From assembly GCA_965240325.2 (NCBI GenBank), contig OZ251240.1:868001-932000 (forward strand): 64,000 nt of DNA, read 5' to 3'. The DNA comes from Rebecca billardiae RCC1528 (taxonomy: Eukaryota; Haptophyta). A program made the translations under genes and the position numbers. Under the pieces are notes generated by a model. That model saw only the letters and a list, made by a program, of their open reading frames with translations. It had not been told where the DNA came from and made no database searches. Below are positions 55,835-64,000 of this stretch, one piece after another. Positions within the stretch are counted from its first letter, which is position 1. Every line of letters begins with the position of its first letter.

Positions 55835-56620
55835 GTGGTCTTCTCGCCACCCGCGCGAGGAGCCCAGCGCTCCGAGCTGGACGTCAGGCTGGCCGGTCAC
55901 CCTAGCGCCGGCGGCACGCGCGGTACCGGCCACCCGGGGCTGGCCTCGACGACGGCGCGCACGTTGTGCACGCGTGCTTGGGACACATGCAGCGTCGTGT
56001 CCACGTCTGGACTGCTGCTGCTCGCGCATGCGGGGGAGCTGATCGACTCAGCAGACGCTGTGGTTCGGCTTGGGATCGGACCCACGCGCGGGTACGAGCA
56101 GCACGTGGGCGCACGCACTGATTTGCGCTACCTCGCAAACACGTTTGCGCAAGTCGGCCGAAACGTCTCACTCGAGCTGGTGCACGCAGCCCTCGGCGAA
56201 GCGCCCGGCGCGACGATCTTGTGGCACACGAACAGCGGAAATTACTACCCGGCCACGATGCGTGCGCTGCGCGAGTGCCATCCGCGCACGACCATCTGCC
56301 CTGTCCGGGCGGACGTGCGACGCGGCGCGAGCTCGTGCCTGCAGAACTCGACCAGCCCGAGCTCTGGCTTCAGGCTTCAGCGCGCTGTATGCGCTCATGG
56401 CCACGGGCATATGCAGGCGCGCGCGTCTCTTCGGGTTCATCGACCCCCCTGACACCGACGGCGTGAAGTACCACCACTTCCGCTCGGGCCTGGGCGAGGT
56501 GGATGGCTCGCTGCGCAGGCGGTACGCTGCGCACGACAAAACCCGAGCGGCTGGCCGGAACGCGCACTCGATGTCGGCCGAGCACCGATGGCTTCACACA
56601 GTGGGCACGGCTGTCGCTGA
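55835..56620 (+). pseudogene. GT29 sialyltransferase, frameshifted by a 7-bp tandem duplication
   Basis: The first half carries a sialylmotif L: CSVVSTSGLLLLAHAG, then ELIDSADAVVRLGIGPT and a VGARTDLRY block. The second half carries motif S (ASGFSALYALMATGICRRAR then LFGFIDPP) and motif VS (H...MSAEHRWLH) in another frame. The break lies at about 56,357-56,371, where ggcttca is written twice in tandem; the 7-bp gain shifts the frame. Either the gene is dead, one allele is mutated, or the assembly has an error. GT29 enzymes move sialic acid from CMP-sialic acid to glycans in the Golgi. A membrane anchor is not evident upstream, so the N-terminus may also be lost. The C-terminal end is not defined. 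Confidence 0.8.
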
Positions 56621-57054
56621 TGGCGCCTTGGCTGTGCCTAGAGGCCCGCGCGCTGGGCGCACCCGCCGCGCGCTGGTGATCGGTGCCGGTCGCGCGCGCA
56701 CGCCGCCAGCGCGTGCTATGCCGACCTACCTCGAGTTGACCGCAGACACCATGCGTGCACACAGTGACACTGCTGGCACTGGCGGCGTGCGAAGGTGGTG
56801 CAAAAGCTGCTCCAGTACGGCAACGCGAGCGTGCCCCTCGACGGCTCGGCATGCCAGCGCGCGTACCCCTTGTGCTGAGAGCATCGGGACGGAGCAAATC
56901 TATATATATATAGTTGCTTTTAAAAAGTTTAGCTAAATGTGAGTAAATGTCGGCGCGTCGTCTCTTAGTCTTATTTAAATTATAAATAATATATAATGAT
57001 AATAAGCAGTGTGCTTATTACTTATTATTATTGCGCCTTATAAATGAGTTATTA
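56621..57054. other. Spacer with AT-rich end
   Basis: GC-rich sequence to about 56,890, then AT-rich DNA (tatatatata and attatta runs) up to the edge of mobile element copy 2. No gene seen. Confidence 0.55.
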
Positions 57055-58833
57055 ATTATGGCCCGCGGTGCAGGGCGGAGCGCGCAGCGTGGAGCCCGCA
57101 CCAGCGGGCCCGAACCACGTTTCAAAAAGATCTTTGATCAAGAAAAAGGGACGCGGGGGCCGATTTTTAGGGCTGGCGGAGACCGAGTTTCGAATTTTGA
57201 GACCCTCTCTACAGATGCATCACGGAGAAAAAAACCGCGCCCACGTCATTCCCCTAATCAATCGTGGACGGCCGGGCGTGAGAGTTCACTTGAGTGTGAA
57301 GTAGGACGGTTACAAGTCCAATACAAGCGTCAGCTTCTTTGAGGCTATTTTTGCACGTCCTTACGGGATCAGCGAAGTAACCAACCGATATATATTGGCT
57401 TCGTCGGGGTCGTATTCACTACTGATTCATATATGCTGTATGGTTCACGCAGGCATAAAATCGCTTCGTCGGGGTCGTATATTCCACTACTGGAGAACAT
57501 CATTTGCACCGCTTCGTTTTCATACATTATTATAATATATATGGTTCATGGACTGCTACGTGGTCGAGCAGAATATCATCGATATTCATCAGGCGCACAT
57601 GTGCGTATTCATCATCAGCCTTCGGGAATTGGGAGTAGCTATTGGCCTTTTGCCCTCTGGCGAGCCAGTTGTGCGCACTTGAAGTTGAGCAGGCCTTGAG
57701 CAGGCTCGAGGCCACTTTTCTGCGCTCACGTGGACATGATGCCGAGCACGTCAGCTGGCGACGCCGACGAGGACCGCGCTCGCCGCGTATTGAACGTGCT
57801 GCTCGAATCCGGGGCAGTGAAGAAGGTGGCTAAGAGCACGCTCCAGAGCATCGCTGCTGCCATCTCAGTCGTGAGGCACGAGCAGGACGTGCCCTCTGCG
57901 GCGGTGAAGTACAACGTGCCCAAATGGTCGATCTACAACTTCGTTCGCAAGGTCCGCACCGTGCTGGAGGACGAGGGCGCAATCGGCAGGGGGAGCGCGA
58001 CGCGACTGATCACCGACTTCACCACGCGCCCCGCAGGCCAGCGGCTCCCTCCCTCCTCCTCACCCGGCCCAACAGCTGGCAGCCGCTTTGCGGCACTCAC
58101 TCTCGGCCCGCGCCGGCGAGTCTGTCTGCAGCGCTGGACGGGCGGACCTAGGAGGACGAGCTGCGGCGCGGGCGACGGTGGTGCGCGACGTCCCCAGAGC
58201 TGGCCGTGCCTCTGCGACGCGTGCCGAGCCCGACCGAGGTGCCGTCACCCCGTGACCCCGTGCAGTGCACGCGCGGCGCGCGAAATAACGATCACCGGCA
58301 GCCCTCGCACCTCGGCACACACAGTGCTCCCTCTGGCTGTCAGCTCCGCGTAGATAGAGTTGCGCTCATGCGTCGATCACGCCTCGCGCCCGCCTGTCGG
58401 CCGTCGCGCAGGCGCTGGTCGAACCCTACTCGGACCAGTGCAAATCATCTACTGACTACTCCTGGCGCTGCTGCGCGGCGCGCGGTGACGACAGACAGCG
58501 CGGTCAGCAGCAGCGGCCCGAACGAATCCGCGGCCCCGCACAGTGTTCCCTGGCTGTCAGCTCCACGTGGCCTGGCGTGCACGTGGAGTCGCGCTCATTC
58601 GTCGATCACGCCTCGTCGCATCCGCCTGTACACAATCCGGGTGCCGCGCCGGCGGCTGCGATGGGCCTGCGCCCGCGGCGCCGGCGCCGGGGCGCAGCGG
58701 CGCGCCGCTGGAGTCTAGTTGTACGGGCATGCAACTGGTCTGTCAATAGACGACTGCGACGGAGGGTGCACCGCCACCGCGGGCCCCGAACTACGTTCGT
58801 TCTACGGAAAAGGACCGCGGAACGCGGTCATTA
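57055..58833 (-). mobile_element. Transposon-like repeat, copy 2 (carries an HTH ORF)
   Basis: The ends match copy 1 (36,390-37,685) in reverse order and orientation: 57,055-57,205 corresponds to 37,685-37,511, and 58,720-58,833 to about 36,470-36,390. The middle does not match by eye and, on the plus strand, contains an HTH-domain ORF. It is about 480 bp longer than copy 1. A tandem duplication with core cttcgtcggggtcgtat sits at 57,400 and 57,464. AT-rich DNA flanks the left end. Confidence 0.6.
57736..58353 (+). CDS. HTH (psq/pogo-like) DNA-binding protein, probably transposon-derived
   Basis: The first 85 residues look real: LQSIAAAISVVRHEQDVPSA leads into AVKYNVPKWSIYNFVRKVRT, the pattern of the HTH found in Psq proteins and in pogo/Tigger transposases (Ala-Ala-x-x-Tyr-x-Val-Pro then a recognition helix). 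It binds DNA, probably element ends. After about residue 95 the sequence turns low-complexity and Arg/Pro-rich, and no DDE catalytic region is seen, so the gene is truncated, spliced elsewhere or decayed. Start at Met 57,736. It sits inside mobile element copy 2. Confidence 0.55.
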   Translation: MMPSTSAGDADEDRARRVLNVLLESGAVKKVAKSTLQSIAAAISVVRHEQDVPSAAVKYNVPKWSIYNFVRKVRTVLEDEGAIGRGSATRLITDFTTRPAGQRLPPSSSPGPTAGSRFAALTLGPRRRVCLQRWTGGPRRTSCGAGDGGARRPQSWPCLCDACRARPRCRHPVTPCSARAAREITITGSPRTSAHTVLPLAVSSA

Positions 58834-58877
58834 GTAACCGTCTTTGAAGCAGCAAACGCACTAGACTCTACTCCTAC

Positions 58878-58950
58878 TACAGTTTACTAAGAATACTATT
58901 TTATACAATTATAAGCTGACCGGCACGTACAGCTCAGGCAGGCGACAGTT
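58878..58950 (+). repeat. Dispersed repeat copy D (diverged)
   Basis: Begins cagtttactaagaata like the other copies, has an AT-rich replacement in the middle, and then resumes at acagctcaggcaggcga. It lies 45 bp beyond the end of mobile element copy 2. Confidence 0.75.
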
Positions 58951-59464
58951 ACCCGTACATCGTACTAAATTCTAGGTACTCATTCTATGATTTAACGACA
59001 CAGGTAGGACGGCGCAGGTCTCCCGATTCGTCGTCGGCAGTGCCCGATCGTCGACACGTCGGAAGTCGGCGCCATGCCCGCATGCCGCATGCGGTGGCAG
59101 TACTGGCAGTCGGCAGAGCATACGGCCTGAACCACGATCCGACTGAATGCAGAATGGCTTGAGCGCGGCCTTCAGCTGCTGGAGCGCGCTCCACCTGCGC
59201 TGCGCGGCTCGCATGGACCTGCTGTGCCCCGAGCGAGGGCGAGGGTGCAGGTCCGGATGTCAGACGGCTCTCAGCCGCTGGGCCCTGGCGGGCGGTGTGA
59301 CTCACTGTGACGGTAGTCCCGGCAGTTAGATCCGGCGGTGACGATGTCGGTCGTCCCCGACTCATCTTAATAGCAGCAGTCTGTTTTGAAAAGACAGTTT
59401 TGGCGCGGCGCATTTTGGGCATTTTAGTAGTATGCTGGCGGCGCTACGCATTATTCATTAATAT

Positions 59465-59842
59465 AACGACGTGGCAGCATCGGACAAGCGTCAGGCTCAG
59501 AGTGCAACAGACACATAGAATGCGTCCGCGCCTAGTCACTACGGGCTAGTCCGTCCAGGTCAGACAGTGCGCCACCCGCAGCCCTGCCCCCCTACGGGAG
59601 CGGGGCCGGGATGGAGCACCGCCTCGGCCTGGGGCTGGGGCACGCGGCGGCGACGGCAGATGCCGCCGCGGCCGAGCGCCTTCCGGAGCACTTGGATGAG
59701 GGTGAGGTCGCCGGCCAAGCGGCGCGCAGCTGCAGAAGAGGGGCTCGGAGAGTGAGCGCGCCGCCTAGCGCGCTCAGGGCGATGAAGCAGATGAGGTTGT
59801 AGTCGATGTCGCAGCCCGGCCCGCCGGCGGGCTGCTGCAGAT
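59465..59842. mobile_element. Second copy of the repeat insertion at 33,482
   Basis: Nearly identical to 33,484-33,960 at both ends (cgacgtggcagcat at the left, cggcccgccggcgggctgct at the right). It has a 16-bp extra piece near 59,537 and lacks about 130 bp of the internal repeats. No clear flanking duplication is visible here, so this copy may be older or trimmed. Confidence 0.7.
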
Positions 59843-60031
59843 GCAGTGCAAATACTGTATTAAACTGTGCCCTGGCGGGCGGGGGGGTCGGCGGGCCGTG
59901 CCAGTGCTGTCGCAATGTATCCTCTGCGGGTTCGCGTCTTTCCACATTCACTCGTGGCCGCGGGTGACGGACAGTCGAGTGCAAGGACCAGTGACACGTG
60001 AAGTTGGCTCCCCGACGTGATGTACACACGT

Positions 60032-60470
60032 CTAACGGTCTGTACTCTTCGAGTATTGTATGCGCATCAGCGAGGCCCACACCCACGAGGGAATGTGCAG
60101 CACGCGGGGCGGGGCGGGTAGCCCGTTGCTCCGCGCGAGCGCGGGTACGCGCTGTATGTGCCGCATCTCGACCGCGATGGCGAAATCGAGCGCCTCGCCG
60201 CCGACGAAGCCGCCAGAGTAGATCATGTGCATACTGCATGTCCTCCTGCCGCCAGCCGAGAGCGGTCGTCGCGAGGATGCTTGTCGATGTCGGCTCCAGG
60301 CATGATGGGCTCGGCGCAGGTCGCGTTGACGTCGTACACGGCCACCACGCTGAGCACGAGCGCGTTGACGTCACGCGGTCGTCGCTCTTCGCATCTTCGA
60401 CAGGTCTGGCGCTCGCGTGCTCGGCGGCACGAGGAGCTGTTGGTTGTGCGCGCGCGCGCGCACAGCGACA
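60032..60470 (-). pseudogene. Possible glycosyltransferase relic
   Basis: On the minus strand, NALVLSVVAVYDVNATCAEP leads to GADIDKHPRDDRSRLAAGG. Then, after a stop and frame change near 60,230, comes MHMIYSGGFVGGEALDFAIA and VEMRHIQR. The order D-x-D-like acidic site, HPR, then Y-x-GGF-x-GG recalls GT6-type enzymes, where a similar GGFFGG loop follows the metal site. The match is short and by eye only. Frame breaks suggest decay. It lies beside repeat copy 59,465. Confidence 0.3.
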
Positions 60471-60479
60471 GCGTGTGCA

Positions 60480-61447
60480 CTCGCGATCGAGAGTGGGCAA
60501 GCGCTGCTCACGCGAGCACACGAATCGCAGCGCATCCGTCACCGGCGTGACGACTTCCGCCTCGTCCCGCAGCGCCTGCGCCATGGACGAGGCCATGGCG
60601 CGGCGATGTTGCATGCTCGACGATTCATCTCTCTGCGGATGGCATCACGGGCTTGTCTGTGTCGCGCTGCGGCGAGGGTCGCCAACTCGCTATGACGCGG
60701 TTGCTGCCACGGCGACAGACCCGGGAGGTGCGTCCGCTGCGCGTCGTACGCCGTTGGCGCAGCGCTTCCGTCGCATTGGTCACCGTCGACGCCATGCAGG
60801 CCGGACGTGGGCTTCGGCTGAGGGACCGGACCGCCAGCAATGACTGAGTCCGGTGCGCGGATTCCGGCGATCGAGTTCAGAAGGCCGCGCCAAATCTTGC
60901 GTCGCGTGCGATGGCGCTTCCCGCCCGCGAGACGCCTCGTGATGAGGGCTTTCTCGCACCGAGCCCGACGCGCGACGGTGGATCGCGCGAGGCGGTCATC
61001 GTGCGCAGCGCTTGATACTATGGCCGGTGCGAGCTTTCAACGTGCACGTCGGGCGAGGATCGCCCCAGGTCTCACGATCGTGTCGACGCGCCGAGCGTAC
61101 CGCTCCAAACGCGTCGATTTAGCCCCCGTTCGACCTGCACGCGAGACGACGAGGGCAGCAATCGCGAATCGGGCGAAAACCCGTCTAGGGAATCCTCGCG
61201 CGATGTCCGCGCCGGCGTTGGATTTGGCGCGCGCGGCCCACGCGCTCCGCGCCATGCGGAAGATGGTTTTCGGCCGAGCGTCCCCAGTGGGAGCTGCGAG
61301 GGCGCCCGGTAGTGAGCGAAGCGATTTTCTTTTCTCTTCGAGGCGATTTTCTTTTTTCTTTTTCTTTTTCTTATCTTTTTCCCGGGCACTACAAGGGGCG
61401 GACCTACGGCCCGCCATAGCACGCGGTGTGCTTCAAATTTTGGGGCG
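60480..61447. other. Intergenic and promoter region before the kinesin-like gene
   Basis: About 970 bp with no gene of coding character. The last 130 bp include a long T/C-rich tract (61,328-61,380), which may be part of the promoter or 5' UTR of the next gene. Confidence 0.5.
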
Positions 61448-62014
61448 ATGGCGGGCGCGAGCTCTCCAGGGCCGCGCCGACCTGGGAGTGCCGGGCGGCA
61501 TCGGCCGGGCGTTCGCCCTGCGGCGGCGGCTGACGCCTCCGGCGAGGCAGCTGCAGCCACGCGCGCACCCCCTGGCACGCGCGCCTCCGTCGCCATCCGC
61601 GTGCTGCCCGTGCCGGACGGCGCGGCCAGCAGCTCAGCCGATCTGCAGTTTGACACGGCGACACGGCGCGTGTGGATCGACCGCAACGGGGGCGGCGATG
61701 GCGGCGGCGAGAGTGCCAAGGCCGTGCTGTTCTCCAGCACCTTTGACTGCGTCGACGCCGGGCCGACCATCGACCACGCCTACTCGGCATCCGTCCTGCC
61801 CACCGTTGAGCACGCGATGCGAGGCGGCGCTGGCGCCAACGGGATCGTCTTCGCGTTCGGCGTGGCGGAGGGTGCGCGCCGCGCCGTGCGCGCACGCGCC
61901 GCCGTGCGCTCGCCTCACCCCCACGAGCGCCCATGCCCGCGCCCGCCCCGCGGCGCGCTCGGACCGACGACTCGCAGCGGCGTGCGCAGAGACGCTATTT
62001 GGTGCGGTCGCGGA

Positions 62015-62056
<42 letters not shown>

Positions 62057-64000
62057 GGGCGAGTCGATGCTGCTGCGCGCGCTGGCGGACGTCTTCGAGG
62101 CGCTGCGTGCGCTGCCCGAGCCCGAGCGCCCCCTCGTCGAGCTGCGCTGCGCACAGCTGCACTGCGAGACGAGCCACGACCTGCTAGCGCCGGGCGCCGG
62201 CGGTACGGGCGACGCAGCCGCCGGGGGCGCGGCGGATGCGGGCGGCAAGGGCGACACGGGCGTGGGCAGCCCGCAGGTGGCGACGCGCGCGGGCGCGGGT
62301 GGCGCCACGCTCGGCTCCATGCGCGTGATCTTCGCGGGCTGTACCACGCGCACGCTCGGTGCGCGCCGCGCCGCGCGCGCGCGCGCGCCACCCTTGGCCT
62401 CGGCCGAACCGTTGGGCGTGTGGGCTGGCAGCTGGGGCGGTGTCTGTGCCACGCGCGGTGTCGCGCCGCGCCTCGCGCGCGCTCTCGGCGCGTGCGGCGC
62501 GCGACCGCGCGCGCTGCGCGTGCGTGCCGAGCGTGAGGCCGACAGTGCGCGTCCCACGCGCGCGCGCGCGCCCCCGTCGCACGGCCGCGCGCGCAGGCGG
62601 CGAGGAGGAGGCGCGAGCGGTGCTGGCGCAGGCGGCGCGCGCGCGGCGTGCGCTCGGCCACTCGCCGCTGCTGGCGAGCGCGGCGGCGTGTGTGCAGCTG
62701 CGCACGCGGCACGCGGGCGCGGTGTCCGCGAAGCTGGTCCCGCCGGACGACGCCGCGGCCGAGGCCGGCGCGGATGGCCGCGCGCTGCTGCAGCGCGCAC
62801 CCGTCTCCACCGCGCGCGCGCCCGCGCTCGGCGGAGGCCAGCTGTGCTTCGTCGTTCTGCCCGAGGGGCCTCCGGCGCCGGCCGGCGGCGCGGCGGCGGC
62901 GTCGGCAGCCGAGGGCTCGCCTCCCGCCGGCGGGGCCGCCGAGTCGTGGACCGCCGCGCTGCGACACGCCGACTCGGGACGCGCCGAGCTCTGGCGGCGC
63001 GTGGGTGCGCTCTCGCGGTGGGCGCGCGCCGGCACGGCCGCGGCCGCGCGCACCGGCGGCGGCGGCGGCGGCGGCGCGCGGCCGGGCGTGCGGCGCGGCG
63101 GCGCGGGCTCGGCGCCGCCGGTCGCGAGCAGCGGCACCTCCCTCGCCGACGGCGCGCCGCTCCCGCCGCCGCTGCTCGCGCGACTACTCGACGACGCGCT
63201 CGACCTCCGCACGCGCTCGCGTGTGGCAGTGGTGTGCTTTGCGCGAGCGCGCGGCGGCGGCGAGCGGCATGCACTCTCGAGCCTGCAGCAGGCGCAGCTG
63301 TGGCTGCGCGCGGCGCTGCGGCCGCAGCAGCTGGACGACGGCGCGCTGGCGCACGCGCTGCAGGCGCGGCTCGACGCGGCGCCCCTCGAGGCGCAGACGG
63401 CCGACGCGCGGCGCGCCGAGCTCGCCGCTCTGCCCGAGCGCGCCGCCGCGGCCGCGGCCGAGCTGCGTCGCGCGCTGAGCGCGACCAGAGAGGAGGGGGC
63501 GCGGCTGCGCAGCAGCGGGCCGGGCGCGGCGCAGGGCGCGGCGCAGGGCAGCGCCCCGGAGGCCGAGGACGTGCGCCGCGCGGTGCACGCCGCGCGCGCA
63601 CGCCTCGAGGCCCTGGGCGTCTCGGCCGCCGCACCTCGGTCCTCAGTGGCAGCGGTCGCGGCCGCGGCGGTCGCGGCGGCAAAGGCGGCGGCGCCGCCGC
63701 AGCCGCCGGTGCCGGTGCCGGCCGCCGTGCAGTCGAAGATCAACCAGTTCAAGAAGGAGGTGGACGCGGCGTGGCAGGAGCTCGCATCGGCGCGGAAGGA
63801 GCGCGAGCTGCTCGAGCGCTCGGTCGACGAGTCGCTGGCCTATCAGGTGCTTGCGCCTTGCTTGCGCAGCCCGCCGCGCCGCGCCGCGCCGCGCCGCGCC
63901 GCCGCCGCCCGCGGGCCAAGCCGCGGGTCGTGCTGCGCACTCGTGCCGCGGCCGTGCCGCGCGCTCGGCCGGCCGGGCGCGCGGGCGATCGCGCGCCGCC
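61448..64000 (+). CDS. Divergent kinesin-like protein lacking nucleotide-binding motifs (3' end beyond the window)
   Basis: Exons 61,448-61,871, 61,990-62,340 and 62,597-63,846 join in phase (675 residues so far). The first and third donors are GTGCG and GTGCT, the second GTACC; all acceptors end CAG. The fold follows a kinesin motor: SVAIRVLPVPDG (beta-1), LFSSTFDCVDAGPTIDHAYS (FDxVF region), ANGIVFAFGVAEE (just before the P-loop), a LLRALADVFEALRAL helix, VELRCAQLHCETSHDLLAP (in the place of EIYNExxxDLL), CGEEEARAVLAQAARARRAL, and HALSSLQQAQLWLRAAL (ETLSTLxFA position). The GxxxxGKT loop, SSRSH and DLAGSE motifs are absent. A coiled coil follows (INQFKKEVDAAWQELASARK). It is probably a non-motile, kinesin-derived scaffold. 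Confidence 0.65.

Noticed and set aside
61072-61770. 232-aa minus ORF with a Lys-rich run near 61,330-61,385
   Set aside because: The Lys run is the T/C-rich promoter tract read backwards, and the rest overlaps the kinesin-like exon.

Overview
The window looks like nuclear DNA of a unicellular, GC-rich, flagellated alga with a secondary plastid, most likely a haptophyte (Emiliania/Gephyrocapsa, Prymnesium or Chrysochromulina-like). A pelagophyte or other GC-rich secondary alga is the alternative. The evidence is short introns (about 100-270 nt) that mostly begin GTGCG and end CAG; two proteins with a signal peptide followed by a plastid-transit-like stretch; a sperm-tail PG-repeat axonemal protein; Ser-Pro-rich 'SPPP' wall-type linkers; a GT29 sialyltransferase relic; a TIR-like membrane protein; and long intergenic stretches carrying dispersed repeats. 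No bacterial operons, tRNA, rRNA or CRISPR were seen. I joined exons by hand wherever donor, acceptor, phase and homology agreed.

Left part (1-12,100). A 66-bp tandem array of about 68 copies is best read on the minus strand as the repeat region of a very large protein with 22-residue repeats. It has a short unique N-terminal region and a membrane anchor, and runs off the left edge. After 3.8 kb of non-coding, repeat-containing DNA comes a secreted GH18-like (chitinase-type) protein with a Cys-rich N-terminal domain and an SPPP linker.

Dense gene block (12,500-36,250), in order: plastid-targeted unknown (-), Zim17/DNLZ-type mtHsp70 chaperone (+), glycine cleavage T-protein (+, five exons), SET protein (-), START/EDR2-like lipid-binding protein (-), SUV39-type histone methyltransferase (-), a divergently transcribed methyltransferase/zinc-finger protein (+), an unknown (+), an LPEAT-type acyltransferase with an EF-hand (-), a plastid-targeted small protein (+), a PG-rich axonemal protein (+) and a TIR-like multi-pass membrane protein (+). 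A repeat insertion with a 16-bp target-site duplication lies at 33.5-34.0 kb.

Giant gene (38,268-about 51,813, minus). It encodes about 4,400 residues: extensin/pherophorin-like SPPP region, 12 repeats of about 98 residues that I cannot assign to a family, five IPT/TIG domains, REJ/PKD-like region, EGF-like knot, GPS cleavage motif and a polycystin-like membrane region. It resembles a polycystin-1/REJ receptor with a cell-wall-like ectodomain.

Right part (51,900-61,400) is gene-poor: dispersed repeats, a transposon-like pair in inverted orientation with 36.4-37.7 kb, an HTH (psq/pogo-like) ORF inside one copy, a frameshifted sialyltransferase and a possible second glycosyltransferase relic. 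From 61,448 to the right edge runs a kinesin-like gene whose motor domain seems to have lost its nucleotide-binding motifs.

Most genes look like unrelated housekeeping or structural functions. The unusual content lies in the two repeat giants, the pseudo-kinesin, the TIR-like protein and the mobile-element traces.
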